From: Epiperipatus broadwayi
Lineage: Eukaryota > Onychophora > Udeonychophora > Euonychophora > Peripatidae
Assembly: GCA_028023455.1 (NCBI GenBank)
Contig: JAQFVV010001000.1
Location: forward strand, 1-64,000
Direction: 5' to 3'
DNA length: 64,000 nt
The notes beneath the pieces were generated by a model. It searched no databases and was not told the DNA's origin. It was given only the letters and a program-made list of their open reading frames with translations. Within the stretch, counting starts at the first letter, position 1; every line of letters begins with the position of its first letter. Both the position numbers and the translations under genes were made by a program. Below are positions 48,174 to 60,205 of this stretch, piece by piece.

Positions 48174-50650
48174 ATATATATAGTGATGGATCAATCTGTA
48201 CCAATCGTCATTTTAAAAAAAAGAAAATAAATAAATAAAACTAACTTTAGGTTTTATTAAATTTAAATCAGTAAAGCTATCTAAAAAAATGTTTATAACA
48301 GTGTGTGTATTAACACACATACTCATTTATGTTTAAATTAGATTATTTTAATTTTTTATATAAAATTGATTTTAAAATAGTTTTCTTTTACCACTTGTTT
48401 TACTTTTTTTAAAATCAAATTGATTAAAAACATACAAACTTGTTAATTACATTCCTGTCTCTTTTATTTTAATCATTTCTAAGGATTTTAAAAGCAGAGG
48501 TTTAATTTTGTGTTGTTGTTTTTGCTTTAAATAATTCCTGGTTAAAATTCCTAAATTAGTTTGAGCAAGAAATTGAGATTTGCCCTGCCGTAAGGCATAG
48601 AATTTAAAAACAAAAAAAGTTTACATGGGAAATTGAGTGTGAGTATAAATAACCCCAAAAATTTCATAGAGAAGCTTCTTGGCTGTAGCAAGCTAATCAA
48701 AGTGATTCATTCAACATTTGCAGGTATATTAGCTTGTAGAGATTAATACTGTTAGCAGTTCAAACATTCAAGTTCTTTTTAAAATTTGCCTTAACCAGAA
48801 GACAAAATACACTGCTATATAGATTGCAATCAACAATATGCATTGCTAATTTAAACAAGTATGGACCCTAACTTCCAGCTGTTTTTCAGTCATGCTATGA
48901 AATTCTAAAATAAACTAGATCCCCAATATGCCTCTACACTTGCTCCATCATAAAAGGAAAACATCTGAAATATAAACTTAAATAAAAGTGTGCACTTTTT
49001 AAAACTCTGTGAATTTTGCTTCACCATAAAGTAAATACATTTTTTAGTTTTTCCAGGGTATATTCTCTGGTTAAATATGCACTCAATCTAAAAATAAATC
49101 TGTAGTATTAATAATTATTTAATGTCCTATTTATTAACTGTATTTGCATTTCGTTGTATTAATAATGTGTCTTGGAATCTTAGTTTTAAGATTCCAAGTT
49201 TGCTTTCAATTTTATTTATCGGAGAGTATCTGGTGAGTTTATACTTTTTTTCAAAAAAGAGTTTATACTTTTATATGCTTAATGTGTCTCTATTTATATG
49301 CTTAACTCTTTCTAAATGTTTTAGCAGTTTTTCATAATTTTAGTTTGATCATCTGTACCTATTTTATTGTTAAATAATCCAGTTTAGATATGGTGTTTGC
49401 ACTTTTTGTAAACTGCAAAATCTTTTGGATGGGGTTTATCATGTTTATTGTTTTGGTTTTCTGTAGTAAGAAATTTTTTTATTTTCTAGATTATGTAAGA
49501 TCGTAATCATATATTTCTTTTGTCTTGCATGTGAAATTGACCTTGAATTGCTTTAAATGTAATCTATTGGAGGGCTGTCCTACCAGAAATATGATGTTCT
49601 TTTCTTGATGCATTATTCTGGGACAAGAGATGCTCGCTGTTGTCATTTTGTTGGTTTCCTAAAAGACTATATAATTTTCATATCTCTCTGAATCAGGAAA
49701 CTAGGATTGTTGTTCTTCTATAAATATCCAACAAGAAGATAATATTAATCCCTTTGTAAATTATAGATGATAGAATATTTCTTTCTGCTAAAGTGCTTAA
49801 TAATTCAATATTTTCAACTCATATACACTCTCTGATAAATTAACTTTTTAAAATCTAAGACAATATTTATAGTTTGCTTGCTGGATTTATTTTCTTTTAT
49901 GTGTTGCTTTAAATTTATTTGTCAGAGCATGTACTAAGAATTTGGTTTGTAAAATTATTTGTATTTTAATTTATTTTTTTTCTTGAAATGCTTGGGCAGA
50001 TGTAACTGGTTTTCTAATTACTTACCTGTCTCCTATTGAGATTTTAATTATTATTCTCCGCTTAGTTTGTCCAATCATTTGGTCGGTGATTCACCTGTAT
50101 TATATATCTGTTTTCCTTAAATCATAAAATTATTTTATTAATTTGAAATCATTTACACGGGAGTATTTTCTAAATGCACTATTTCATTAAATTGGAGATT
50201 TAAGTTTTCTCTCATTTTATAATTTATACTCCATCATATTTATTTAATTCTTTTCTGGTTCTTGCATTGTAATTAGGAAACCAGAGTTGCAAGTGGATTG
50301 TCATCTGAAAGAAAACCATTCCCTCCTTTTCTAATTCACAATTAGAAAATTAGACTGTCTGTCAGAGTGAGGATATTTAATTTTTGTTAGTATATGCCTG
50401 ACAGAACCATATTTATTGTGTGCAAATTTATACTTCAAACTTTTATATTACTTTTAATAAAATTTTCAAATTATTTAAACTTAATTTGGTGGATGTTTGT
50501 CTTAGTGCTTTTATTTCTCAATTGTCTAAACAATATTTAAGATTTTTTGTTTCTCCCTTAATCTAGTCGGTGCAAACCATCATCGTCATTCATTTTTGAT
50601 TATGGTAAATAAATTTTCCAGATACATAGTGATCTGGTGGCACCCTCTGT
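48174..50650. other. no gene recognised
   Basis: AT-rich DNA. The 71-codon frame at 49122-49337 is hydrophobic by composition only. The last part, from about 50550, may be 5' flank or UTR of the Penelope-like element, but I see no terminal repeat to mark its start. Confidence 0.5.
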
Positions 50651-50656
50651 GATTAG

Positions 50657-52321
50657 GGATGGATTGAGAAAGAAAGACAAGCATTAAATAATATAAAATC
50701 AGACAAATCAACTGTTGTACTTCCAGCTGATAAAGGTAATGCCACAGTTGTTATGGATCGTGACATTTACCATAATAAAATTTTAGATCTGCTTAATGAT
50801 AAAACTTATAAACTATCAAAAAGAGATCATACTATGTATATGGAAAAAACAACAAAAGCTATTATTAATAAATCGCCTATTGAAACAGAGATAAAAAATA
50901 AAATAATCCCTCGTGAAAAATCTTGTGTCTGTCCAAAATTTTATGGACTTCCAAAAATTCACAAACCAGATACCCCCCTTCATCCAATAGTAAGTGCAAT
51001 AGGTTCTCCAACTCATGTTTTAGCTAGATACTTATCAGATTTCATTAAACCTACAGTCCCATCTATTAAATCATATATTAAAAACTCTTTTCATTTTATT
51101 TTTGTTTTAAAAAGTTTAAAAATTAATGCTAATGACATTCTGGTCAATTTTGATGTCGTGTCTTTATTTACAAACATTCCAATTGATGAAGCTTTAAATA
51201 TAATCTCACAATGTTGCAATTTACCAGACCATATTATTGCTTTGATTAAACATTGTCTCTTAAATACATATTTTGTATACAATGGACAGCATTACAGACA
51301 AGTTTTTTGGTACTCCTATGGGCTCACCTATCTCAGGAGTAATAGCTGATTTATTCATGGAATATATAGAAACTCGTGCTTTAGAATCATCATCTTTAAA
51401 ACCTATCATTTGGCTCAGATACATAGATGACACTTTTGTCATATGGCAACATGGAAAAAATAAATTAGATGATTTTTTCTTACATTTAAATAATATGCAT
51501 CCTCATATTAAATTTACAATGGAGACAGAGTCTGATGGAAAACTCCCTTTTCTTGATGTTCTAGTCACCAGAACACCAAATAGTTTATCTTTTTTATTTA
51601 CAAAAGGATACACACAGAGACAGATATTTACATTTAACATTCTCATCATCACCCAACTCAGATAGTTTATGTAGCCAAAACTCTTTTAAATAGAGCAATT
51701 AACCTTTCAGATGAGTCACATCTGAAAGAAGAAATAAATCATATTAATAGTGTTTTATTAGCAAATAGCTATAATTACAAATTTATAAAAAAAGCCTTAT
51801 TTCAAGCCCAAAATAGACAAAACAGGAAACAAAAAAATAATAAATCAACTATTAGGATTTGTGTTCCATATGTAAAAGGAACTACAGACAGTATCGGATG
51901 TATATTAAAACACTATAATATAGATACAGCATTTTCTGCTCATCAAAAGATCAGCAATATAATAACCAAGCCTAAGGATTCAATCCCTCTTGAATCTCAT
52001 GGTGTCTATCACATCTCATGTAAAAATTGTAAAGCTTCTTACATAGGTATGAGTAATCATCACATCAGTGTTAGGAGAGATGAGCATGCTAATGCAGTTA
52101 AACAACACTCATCATCATCAGCACTCTCACTCCATACTATAGATTCAGGTCATAAAATTGATTTTTCTAGTATCAGGATCATATCCAGATATGATAATCT
52201 CTACCAGTGCAAAATTAGAGAAGCCATTGAGATACTTAAAAGGCCAGATTGTAACAATAAGCAAGATGATACATGCAAACTTCCTCCTATTTGGAAAGAT
52301 TTTTTTAAAAAACATTCCTAA
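50657..52321 (+). pseudogene. Penelope-like RT and GIY-YIG polyprotein, two frameshifts
   Basis: STVVLPADKGNATVVMDRD at about 50705-50760 is the conserved N-terminal Penelope RT motif. Then CPKFYGLPKIHK, NFDVVSLFTNIPIDEAL (motif A, Asp), GTPMGSPISGVIADLFMEYI (motif B region) and RYIDDTFVIW (motif C, Asp pair). The frame shifts near 51290-51310 and again near 51640. The GIY-YIG domain is at about 51995-52110: GVYHISCKNCKASYIGM with a following R..EH, giving the G.Y...YIG and catalytic Arg; the CKNC pair is the zinc-type insertion seen in this group. It would prime and copy element RNA at a nick made by the endonuclease. Catalytic residues remain, so decay seems recent. Confidence 0.85.
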
Positions 52322-52414
52322 ATTTAACATTTTTGCTACTGGTGGAATTTTAATGTTTTATTCAAATCAGTGATTGTAGCGCCTCTACAACTATCTTTCT
52401 ACCTTTTATAACTC

Positions 52415-52450
52415 TGTGGATGACTTGTGTGACCAAGTCGAAATGTCAGT
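52415..52450 (+). ncRNA. hammerhead-like motif at the Penelope 3' end
   Basis: TGGATGACTTG...CAAGTCGAAATGTC: a six-pair stem (GACTTG/CAAGTC) followed by GAAA and TGTC. Hammerhead motifs at Penelope termini are an established finding. Here the first core is TGGATGA and not CTGATGA, and no stem III is evident, so this copy is probably a decayed or minimal version. Confidence 0.35.
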
Positions 52451-52500
52451 ATATTAATATTAAAAGTTTTTTAACACGGATGAACCCGCAAAATATGCAT

Positions 52501-52980
52501 TTTATATATATTATTTATATTGAATTGTTTAATATGTAGATATCTTTTAATTTTAATTAGTATATGTGAAATAGTCTTAATTATTATCATGTATAAGTGT
52601 TGAGTTTTTTTCTTTCCCACAATTGAAGAAAGGGGCTAGTTTGAGATACATCAAGAAGTACATTATATACATGTTGTCTGGACATGCTGATTATATAACT
52701 TATAATTGTTTGGCACCTGAGATTGAGCTTCAAACCAATAAAGTGTTTTGGATGGCAAAGGTTTGAATCTAGCAGTCAAGGAGTTTTATAGCCTGGGAAT
52801 GAGATCATAAGTTATACTTTGCATAGCCTCAGTCTGGTTATAGGTACCATTGGTGTTTCATCTGTCTGTGGTATTATACACCTCTGCTTGAAGGGCAGGT
52901 CTGCTGCAATAATGAAAGTGCAGCTGGAGTTAAGATTGAAATTTAAATTAAAGAATCATAGTGATTTTCTCTCACCTGGT
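52501..52980. other. no gene recognised
   Basis: A less AT-rich block around 52620-52930 with no frame and no polymerase III boxes; possibly an unrecognised repeat. Confidence 0.4.
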
Positions 52981-53190
52981 TTAATGAGATAATGTCCACA
53001 GTCCTTTCCTTTGTTCTTTAGTTAATGCATTGGGAGTTTTTTCTTTTCTTTATCAGCCATGCAATCTTTAAATGACTTGCAAATTTAACAATTTTCTTTT
53101 TTACATATTACCTTTTAATTCAATCACCATTTTTACATTTCTCTTTTTTTATTTAAATTTATAAAAAAAGAAAACTAGTTTTAATTTTTT
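52981..53190. repeat. left inverted repeat
   Basis: Shares with the right arm GATAATGTC, AGTCCTTTCCTTTG, AATGCATTGGGAGTT, TTCTTTATCAGCCA, TTAACAATTTTCTTTTT and ATTTAAATTTATAAAAA in the same order when inverted. Confidence 0.8.
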
Positions 53191-53567
53191 ACCTGGTTCA
53201 ATTGGCTTTTCAAGGTGGGTGCTGAAGTGCCACAAATTACCAGTAATTATAAACATAAGTAAAGTTAAAATTAAAAATGTCAAAACTAAAATTTTAAATA
53301 AATGCTAAATTGCATTGTTATAAATTTGAAATCAGTGAGCAATACAAGAATAGATGCAAGCAAACAAATTATAATGTTAAGTAGTAAACGTAAATAGAAA
53401 GGAGAGTCTAGAGAGATAAATATTTTACGCAGATTAGGGATATTGATGATAAAGGTGAAGATTAGAAAGGACTAAAAAGTTGGAGGTAGTTGTATACTTT
53501 ATTCAAGCAAAATATTTAAAACAGGAATAAGTAAAATAAAAATTTGTGTATTAGAGCCAACGTAAAA

Positions 53568-53936
53568 ATGGTGGCACAAAATAATACAGAAGTAATAACA
53601 GAAATTCTGAGAAAAGAAATAGAACAGTGAGAATTTGAAATACTAAATAGCATAAGAAAAAATATGGATAAGATATTAAATAGAGCAGATAGATTGGAAA
53701 GCAACAGGAAGGATTACATAAATATGCACAGTTAGATAGGGATAAATATTGCAAATAAAAATGAATTAGAAAATAAATATAATGTTGAACAAAAATGTAA
53801 GTCTAAACCAGAATATAAGTCTGATTCAGAAATTAAGCCAGAACCAGAAATTATTTTTGACTTAAATGATAAATTTGGATGTGAAAATAAATCTGTGTTA
53901 AAAATAAAACATAGCAAAAAAGAAGTGAAAAAATAG
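53568..53936 (+). pseudogene. unrecognised charged protein remnant
   Basis: From ATG at 53568 the frame gives a Glu/Lys/Asn-rich protein with two in-frame stops (near 53629 and 53734), including EVITEILRKEIEQ, IRKNMDKILNRADRLESN and a Glu/Pro/Lys stretch with KSKPEYKSDSEIKPEPEII. The charged coiled-coil character and position could fit a retroelement ORF1 or gag. The minus-strand frames over the same bases are shadows. Function is unknown. Confidence 0.35.
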
Positions 53937-55960
53937 AAATAAAAAAGAGTAAAATAAAAAATAATAGCAAAAATAGCCATAGCCCTGCTAATGTAACAAA
54001 ACATATACAAATAAAAATATGTGCTGAAAGGAAAAGAGTCAAGGAAATGGCCATGTTATTTACAGCATTCAACAGCACTTAGCTTGATTATGGAGCCAAA
54101 GAGAAAAAATTTAAACTCTTTGAAATATAGGAAAATATACATATTTTAAACTATGGCCATGACAAAAATGATTAAAGTAAAAATAAGAGATGGGGATCAT
54201 CATATAGCTTTAAAAGAAAGGGATATTCCAAAACAATATTCGTAAACCAGAAACCAACCATCTGGAACACCAAGCCAGGCATAGAAGTGGGTTAAGATTC
54301 CTTGGTCTGAGCAAGGATGGTAGAAATAAGAAAAAACTGCCTGACAAAGATTAAGCTAGATGGATTTAAAAAATTAATGGGACAGACATGTAGGTAAAAT
54401 AAATAAACAAATTTTGTCCTGGATTATACGAAAATGGAAATAACATTAGTAAATAAAATGTTTTCTTTTGTGTTGGAAGGTAATGAAATAAATAATATTG
54501 AATAAATAAAATAAAATATCTTTGGGAGAATTAATAATAGAAGAGAAGTAAGAAAAGAAATTTTCTTGTTAGAACCCATAAATAGTTTAAATAGAACAAT
54601 GTTTTAGGAGTTATGAATAAATAAAACAGTGTTTTTTAAAAAATAAAGTAAAGAATTCTTTCCTAGAATCAATATACATCAACAAAAGCAAGTTAAAAGA
54701 ACTAAAATAATATTCTGAGAGCTAACATATGATAATAGAATTAAATAAGATACAGTAAATATTTTTGTGAGAATTAATAATGGAAATAAAAAAGTAAAAG
54801 TTTTTTTTAAGAAATCGTATACAGTAATAATAATAAAGTTAAAAATCTTATATAAAGAATGAATAAAACTCTAGAATAAAAATAAATAAAAATAATCTGT
54901 AGTATAAGCATTGAGTATTGAATGGATTGAAGTTGAAAAAGGGAGGAGGTGGAGTGAGAAAGTGAAAGTTGATGAAAGAATAAGGGCAGGCCATCACACT
55001 GTGTGAAAATAGTATTCATAATGGACATAAATATGTGGATAGTTCTCAGAGTGAGGATCCAGTAGAGAGATTCTTGGACCCATCCAAATTTCACTGGGAG
55101 AAATACTCCCATTTCCTTATTCAAAATATATGCACTGGAAAAGTACCAGAATAACTTGCAAGTCAGTTCTTCAGGAGAAGTTTCCCCACATATCGTAATA
55201 AATATTGTTAATAGCAAAAGCTGAATAGGTCAGTCGATGAATCCTGATATTCACTGTGACCCCATTTTCATTTTCTATGATGCAGACCTATTGGACAAAG
55301 TCATGGGCTCATTCAATTGGCTGATAGAAAAATCCCAGCATAGAAAGTAAAGTTTTTTTATATTACACATAAGTTAGTTATAAGCCAGATGAATTCTGCA
55401 TCTGCTGCATTCAAACCCCCTGTACATGTCAGAAAATGTATGTTGCTCCACATGGTCATCACACATGACATAATTGTTGAAATCAACATTGAGTACAGAC
55501 TGGAAAGAAGAGTAGTGTAAGAAAGGTCACCATCTGTGCTTTGTACATTGTAGCATCTCTAAAACATATTGAATAAAAAAGTAGAACATAAATAAATAAA
55601 AGTTAGAATCTGTTACATGTAAGATAAAATAATAAGTAATCAAAGAAATATTATAAATAAATTATTAGAGATAAAATGGTCGATTTGACACATTTTACCT
55701 CTCAAACTGGGTGTGTTATATACCACTGATGAATTTGTGGTTTGAGAACACACATGTTCTGTGTTACATGTGGAATCATTTATTATTAAATGATCAAATT
55801 AAATTTAAAAATAAATAATTAAGTCTTATTAAAAGTGAAATACAAAATGCTTTAAAAGCAAACTTGCAAAAGTAAAGTGTTGTGTCATCTTGTTGTTGAG
55901 AGTAAAGGAAAGTTTTAATATTTAAAAAGCAAATAGGAAAGGGGAAAAATTAGCTCTAAG
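53937..55960. other. decayed sequence, no motif
   Basis: Plus-strand patches (for example 54310-54420 and 54530-54600) look like broken coding sequence, but no domain is recognised. The 136-codon minus-strand frame at 54807-55217 has no motif and is probably chance. A less AT-rich stretch at 54940-55560 has no other sign of function. Confidence 0.35.
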
Positions 55961-56172
55961 TAAAAAGTTGAAACTAGCTCTTCTTTTTATAAATTTAAAT
56001 AGAAAAGGGAAATGTAAAAAATGAAAATTGAACTAAAATGTAATATGTAAAAAGAAAATTGTTAATTTTGCGAGTCATCTAAAGATTGCTTGGCTGATAA
56101 AGAAAAGAAATAATAACTCCCAATGCATTAATTAAAGAAACAAAGGAAAGGACTACAGACATTATCTCATCA
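55961..56172. repeat. right inverted repeat
   Basis: Inverted copy of 52981-53190; see that entry. Confidence 0.8.
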
Positions 56173-57719
56173 AAACATTAGATTAATCTAAGGAAGAATT
56201 TAGATAATAACATAATGCTAAATTAATTAAGGAAACATAAATTAATTAAATCAGATTGAAGAATGATAACTAGAGAACAATGATGAAGAAGCATATAAAA
56301 GGACTGAGAGATTCATTCCTAATAGAAAAAACATTATATTGCTATTTTGTTATATAAACTATATTCATTATTATTCAATATTGCTATCATATAAGAAACC
56401 TTCAAAGAGTTGACAGTGAAAACCATTAACAACTCTAGCATGCAGGTGCCCATAATTATATTCACTGAGGAACAACTTAGAAACATGCAGTGCTAGACAA
56501 TAACCAAACTGCAACTAGCCTTCAATCTCAGTCCTTCATAACATCAGATGCTTTCCATCTAGAAGTCATGTTCATCTCATGATCTAAAAACTATAGAAAA
56601 TCTCTCTCCATCATTAAAACATGGAAAATCAGCAAGAAGCCAACCCATTGTTGCAAAGGGAAAGGCCAACCAGTTGGTGATCAGCAAATCAGAAACAAGC
56701 AAAGAATTGTATCCATAAAAAGTGCAATGTGCTAACCATAAAAATCCTAGGTAAATATATTTATTATTATCCCAATCTAAAGTTTGAACATTTATTTGAA
56801 TGAAAGACTCTAATGAACTTTGATATTACAGTGACAGTAATCTTTAATGTTGCTTTCTTAAAATTTTTGTCACATTAGTTCATGACTAGATGTGTACACA
56901 GTAACTCATTGTAATGTGTTTTAATTATGTGTATATAAATTTTAATATTGCTTCCATACATTAGTATCTTGTATTTTAAATGTGTGTGTGCTTATATGTA
57001 AATCTTGTTATAATATATTTAATTATGAATGTAGGTAAATAAATTATTTGTTTGCTTAATTATTGCCTGATGAATTCTCTCTCTTACGACTTCTTCACTA
57101 ATAGAACCCCTTGAGTCTGAAGCACCTCTGAGTGCCTTTGAACAAAAATTTATTTCCAAGCTTAAAACATGCTATGAACATGCTGGTGTACAATACTATA
57201 TTTTGAATGAATTTTTTCGCTGATTTTGTCATATTTAGGTAGAATTAGCTAAATTATACTGAACTGCAATGTTAAAGTATTCAAATTCATCAATTTTTAA
57301 AAATTTGTAATCTGGCTGTATTTCCAAAGTATTTTTTTTTCTACGATAAAATTTGGATTTTTTTATTAAAGTTTTTGTAAAATACAATTTTTAATTTTTT
57401 TTCTTCCTTTTGTTGTTTAGATTTAATAACCGTAAATCATGTTTCACAGTTGATTGCATTTGTTTTACAGCTTGATATTTATGTTTACTCATGGATGGGC
57501 ATTGCTAAGCTCTTTTTTTTAGAAACGCATTTTTACAAATAAATAATTTTATAACCAGCAAAGTAAAAAAAAAATTATATCAAAAAGAAAAAAGGATTAC
57601 TGTTATTTTTATTTACCATAGTAACTGATGCTAATATTTAGCCAGGATTCTGTGAGTATTGAATTAGTTTCATTATTTTTTTTTTTATTATTATTATAGA
57701 TTTCTATAATTAAATATAT
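56173..57719. other. no gene recognised
   Basis: AT-rich DNA without a frame. A GC-richer patch at 56420-56720 holds no motif that I recognise. Confidence 0.5.
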
Positions 57720-57985
57720 ATATATATATGATAGAATACATTTGCATAATATAAAAACTATTATTTGAATTATTTTTCTGATCTAGTTTTAGAACTTGAT
57801 AGAATTTTAGATAAAACACATTTGAATGATGTAAAAACTTTTATTTGAATTAGTTTGGTGATTTAATTTTTATTGCTTTTTTAATATATAAATGTAGAAA
57901 TAATATATATATGATAGAAAACATTTGAATGATATTAAAACATTTATTTGAATTATTTTTTTGACCTAGTTTCCAACTCTTTATT
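57720..57985. repeat. degenerate tandem repeat, three units
   Basis: Three related units start with GATAGAA and contain an ACATTTG.AT.AT..AAAA block, ATTTGAATTA and a TGA/TTTAGTTT-like end: about 57729, 57800 and 57913. The third is separated by an extra 45-base AT-rich insert. Units are about 70-110 bases and 80% alike. Confidence 0.6.
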
Positions 57986-57995
57986 ATATATATAT

Positions 57996-58877
57996 TGTAA
58001 CGGGCACGGGACGATCGAAAAAGCTCCAACTTCCCTTTCACTTATATATGTAATGGGGAATTCTTATTATTCAAAATCGTCCACCTTCCGCTACCTCAAG
58101 CAGGGAGAAATATGGAAACAGACGAGCCGATTTCCGTACTTGACTGAATCTGTACGCTATACGGATATAACCTCCAGATTATTTTTCCCGATCAACTTTC
58201 TCCCGGCTGCTGTAAGATATTACAGTTACAGCGCTTGGCTAATTTATAAATTTTACAGGATAAAACCCTGCACCATCACTGTTTCACGTGTTAATTTCAT
58301 AACTAAAAGAATGCCAAAAAAAATGAAATAATATTTCTAACCTCCTAGTATTAGACTATTTTGTGGGGTGGCGAAGAACGAGACAAGACAGATTTAAATA
58401 AATTAATATATTTTAATACTAACAAATAATTTGATAATAAAAGATATAAGAAACATTAACATAAAAATTAAACATATTATATTCTATAGTGCTATAAGGA
58501 AATAAATACTTGAAATTCTTATAAATAAATACTTGCAATCATTATAAATGCTGTCACATTTATAACTCGTTAGCCTAGCTGTCTATCAAAAGAATGTCAT
58601 TACCATTCATGAAAGGCATTTGGCCATTGTCTATGGAATTTATGTGCACATTTGACGATATATAAAATAATATTTAAGTTACCTAGGGTTTAGTCTTTGA
58701 GTGCATTCCGACGTGTTGTTGACCGTCACGTGGATTATCCACTTCTTTAGGAGGGACGGCCATAGATTATATTTGGCGGGATGTAGCTTCTTGGTTAATA
58801 AGGCATGGAGGACGAAGCATCACAGGTCGGGCCACTACAGGAGTCCATAGGCAGGCGTTACTACCGTAGCTGTTACA
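57996..58877. mobile_element. possible LTR, ~0.88 kb
   Basis: Starts TGTAACGGGCACGGGACGAT directly after an AT run and ends GCTGTTACA. The block, especially 58000-58220 and 58680-58877, is much richer in G+C than its flanks. No ATAT follows the right end, so if it is an LTR it is a 5' one leading into the sequence at 58878; a TGGTACAGAAGTCCGG at 58892 looks like a PBS but is 14 bases further than usual. Orientation is unresolved. The 127-codon frame at 57948-58331 crosses the left boundary and has no motif. Confidence 0.35.
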
Positions 58878-58943
58878 TTATTGCAGAACCATTGGTACAG
58901 AAGTCCGGACTGACCGCGATCATGATGGCCTTAGCCGGTCATA

Positions 58944-59190
58944 CTATGTGAGATATCGACGGTAAAAGTCATGTTGGTTAGCTATATCGGCTGATTCTTG
59001 GAGCCGCGATTTTTCACCTTGTCGACTCGAAGTCTCAAGCTCTAATCTCTCCTTTAATCTCCTTAGCTCTCCACCTAATTTTTCCTTTTTTTTCTTTTTT
59101 TTAATTAAAACATTCCAATGGTCTTTGTCCTTTAGATTCTTTGTTTCCACTTGTTGTTGACACCTCCCATGCTATGCCTTCGGCCATATG
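58944..59190 (-). pseudogene. short Lys/Glu-rich reading frame
   Basis: On the minus strand a frame from 59150 reads a highly charged peptide including KKKEKLGGELRRLKERLELE, a likely coiled coil. Another frame just upstream has MAEGIAWEVSTTSG. Together they could be the broken start of a gag-like gene, as in the element at 42.5-43.4 kb, but the strand and neighbours do not settle it. Confidence 0.2.
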
Positions 59191-59865
59191 TAACTTTATT
59201 TTATATGATTTTATAGCACTACGTACATTTTATTTATTTCCTTATTTTTCTTTGATTACTTACACAAATTTTAATGCATGTTTTTCTTTATTTCTTATTT
59301 AAATTTTAATAATCATTTATTTTTTATCTAATTCTTGCTTTAACTCTACCCCATAAAACCCGCATTTCGTTTATCGTCAAATGTGTACTTTGAAGCCCAG
59401 ATTCTTATCTTTTCGAACATATTAATTTTCTAGGTTTTTCTTTCCGCGCTATTGAAGTTTTTCCTTTTTTTTTAAACTTTACTTTTCCTAAATCATATTT
59501 TACTACATGTTTTATTTATCTTTCTTTACTGCTTTAACTTTCCTACCATATGCTGGTAGTATTATAATTTAATATTTACTTTTATCAAAATTCGGACTTT
59601 GACTAGCAAAAGATAACGATCTTGTTAACTCTAGTTCCCTCTCTTTCTCTTTGTTTTGCTAATTTTCAACATTTCTTGGTTTTGTTAATTTCCAAGCTCG
59701 TTTTTTTTCTTTCTTATTTATTTCTTTCTTTCCAACCCTAACATTTCTAATTTGTGGATGTTTAGGTAGGTACATGTGTGACCACAGTATGTGTGCTCAT
59801 CACAATATATACATACAAAACCATATATATATATATATGATAGAATTAGATATATATATATATAT
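59191..59865. other. no gene; T-rich on the plus strand, AT runs at right
   Basis: Pyrimidine-rich sequence with many T runs up to 59750, then AT alternations at 59823-59840 and 59850-59865. No frame is supported. Confidence 0.5.
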
Positions 59866-59970
59866 TGTACCAGTCAAAAGATGCCAACACAATATAAAAA
59901 GACCCAACTCAAAGTCAGATTCAAACTCAGTTGGTCCAAACTGAATTCAAACCCAACTCACAAGCTGAGA
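59866..59970 (+). repeat. repeat also found at the window's right edge
   Basis: From TGTACCAGTC at 59866, after an AT run, the sequence matches 63914-64000 at about 88% over 85 bases, including GCCAACACAATATAA, AAGACCCAAC and GTCCAAACTGAATTCAAAC. It may be the start of an LTR whose partner begins at 63914, or a short dispersed repeat. Confidence 0.55.
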
Positions 59971-60205
59971 TCAAATCAATGGATACATAAGTTGACAGTA
60001 CATGACTATGCACCAAAAAACTAGCTCAATGGATGATGATGATTAATGAGACTCCTGATCTGACTCTAACAAAGTATAACAAAATAACGAATGATATTTC
60101 TAAGTCAAGTCATATATATATATGTTCAGGTTGCCAATATAGACAGGGAACATTAATATTAAAAATAAATAAGAAAGAAAGTTAAAAACCAAATGTGTTA
60201 ATAAA

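Larger units (their letters stand above)
50657..52500 (+). mobile_element. Penelope-like element with GIY-YIG endonuclease
   Basis: Contains an RT-GIY-YIG coding region (50657-52321) and a 3' non-coding end with a hammerhead-like motif at 52415-52450. These two enzymatic domains in this order, with RT N-terminal to GIY-YIG, define canonical endonuclease-bearing Penelope-like elements. The coding region needs two frame changes. The frame is open only from 50657, after an in-frame TAG, so the N-terminal part is missing and the copy looks 5'-truncated. No terminal repeats were found. Confidence 0.85.
52981..56172. mobile_element. 3.2-kb unit with ~210-bp inverted repeats
   Basis: The arms 52981-53190 and 55961-56172 are inverted copies at about 80-85%, and both fade inward and outward at matching points. 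Between them lie a decayed coding region on the plus strand (53568-53936 and less clear parts up to 54650) and AT-rich DNA. It might be a decayed DNA transposon with long terminal inverted repeats, a Penelope-like element with inverted terminal repeats like the unit at 27.7-30.1 kb, or two unrelated copies of one repeat facing each other. Confidence 0.5.

Noticed and set aside
53516-54078. Several overlapping minus-strand hydrophobic frames
   Set aside because: They are shadows of the charged, Lys/Glu-rich plus-strand pseudogene; Phe/Leu-rich translation of its complement is expected.
54807-55217. 136-codon minus-strand frame
   Set aside because: No motif, low-complexity end, composition of AT-rich noise; too long to dismiss with full confidence but nothing supports it.
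57948-58331. 127-codon plus-strand frame
   Set aside because: It crosses from the tandem repeat into the LTR-like unit at 57996, so it cannot be an ancestral gene.
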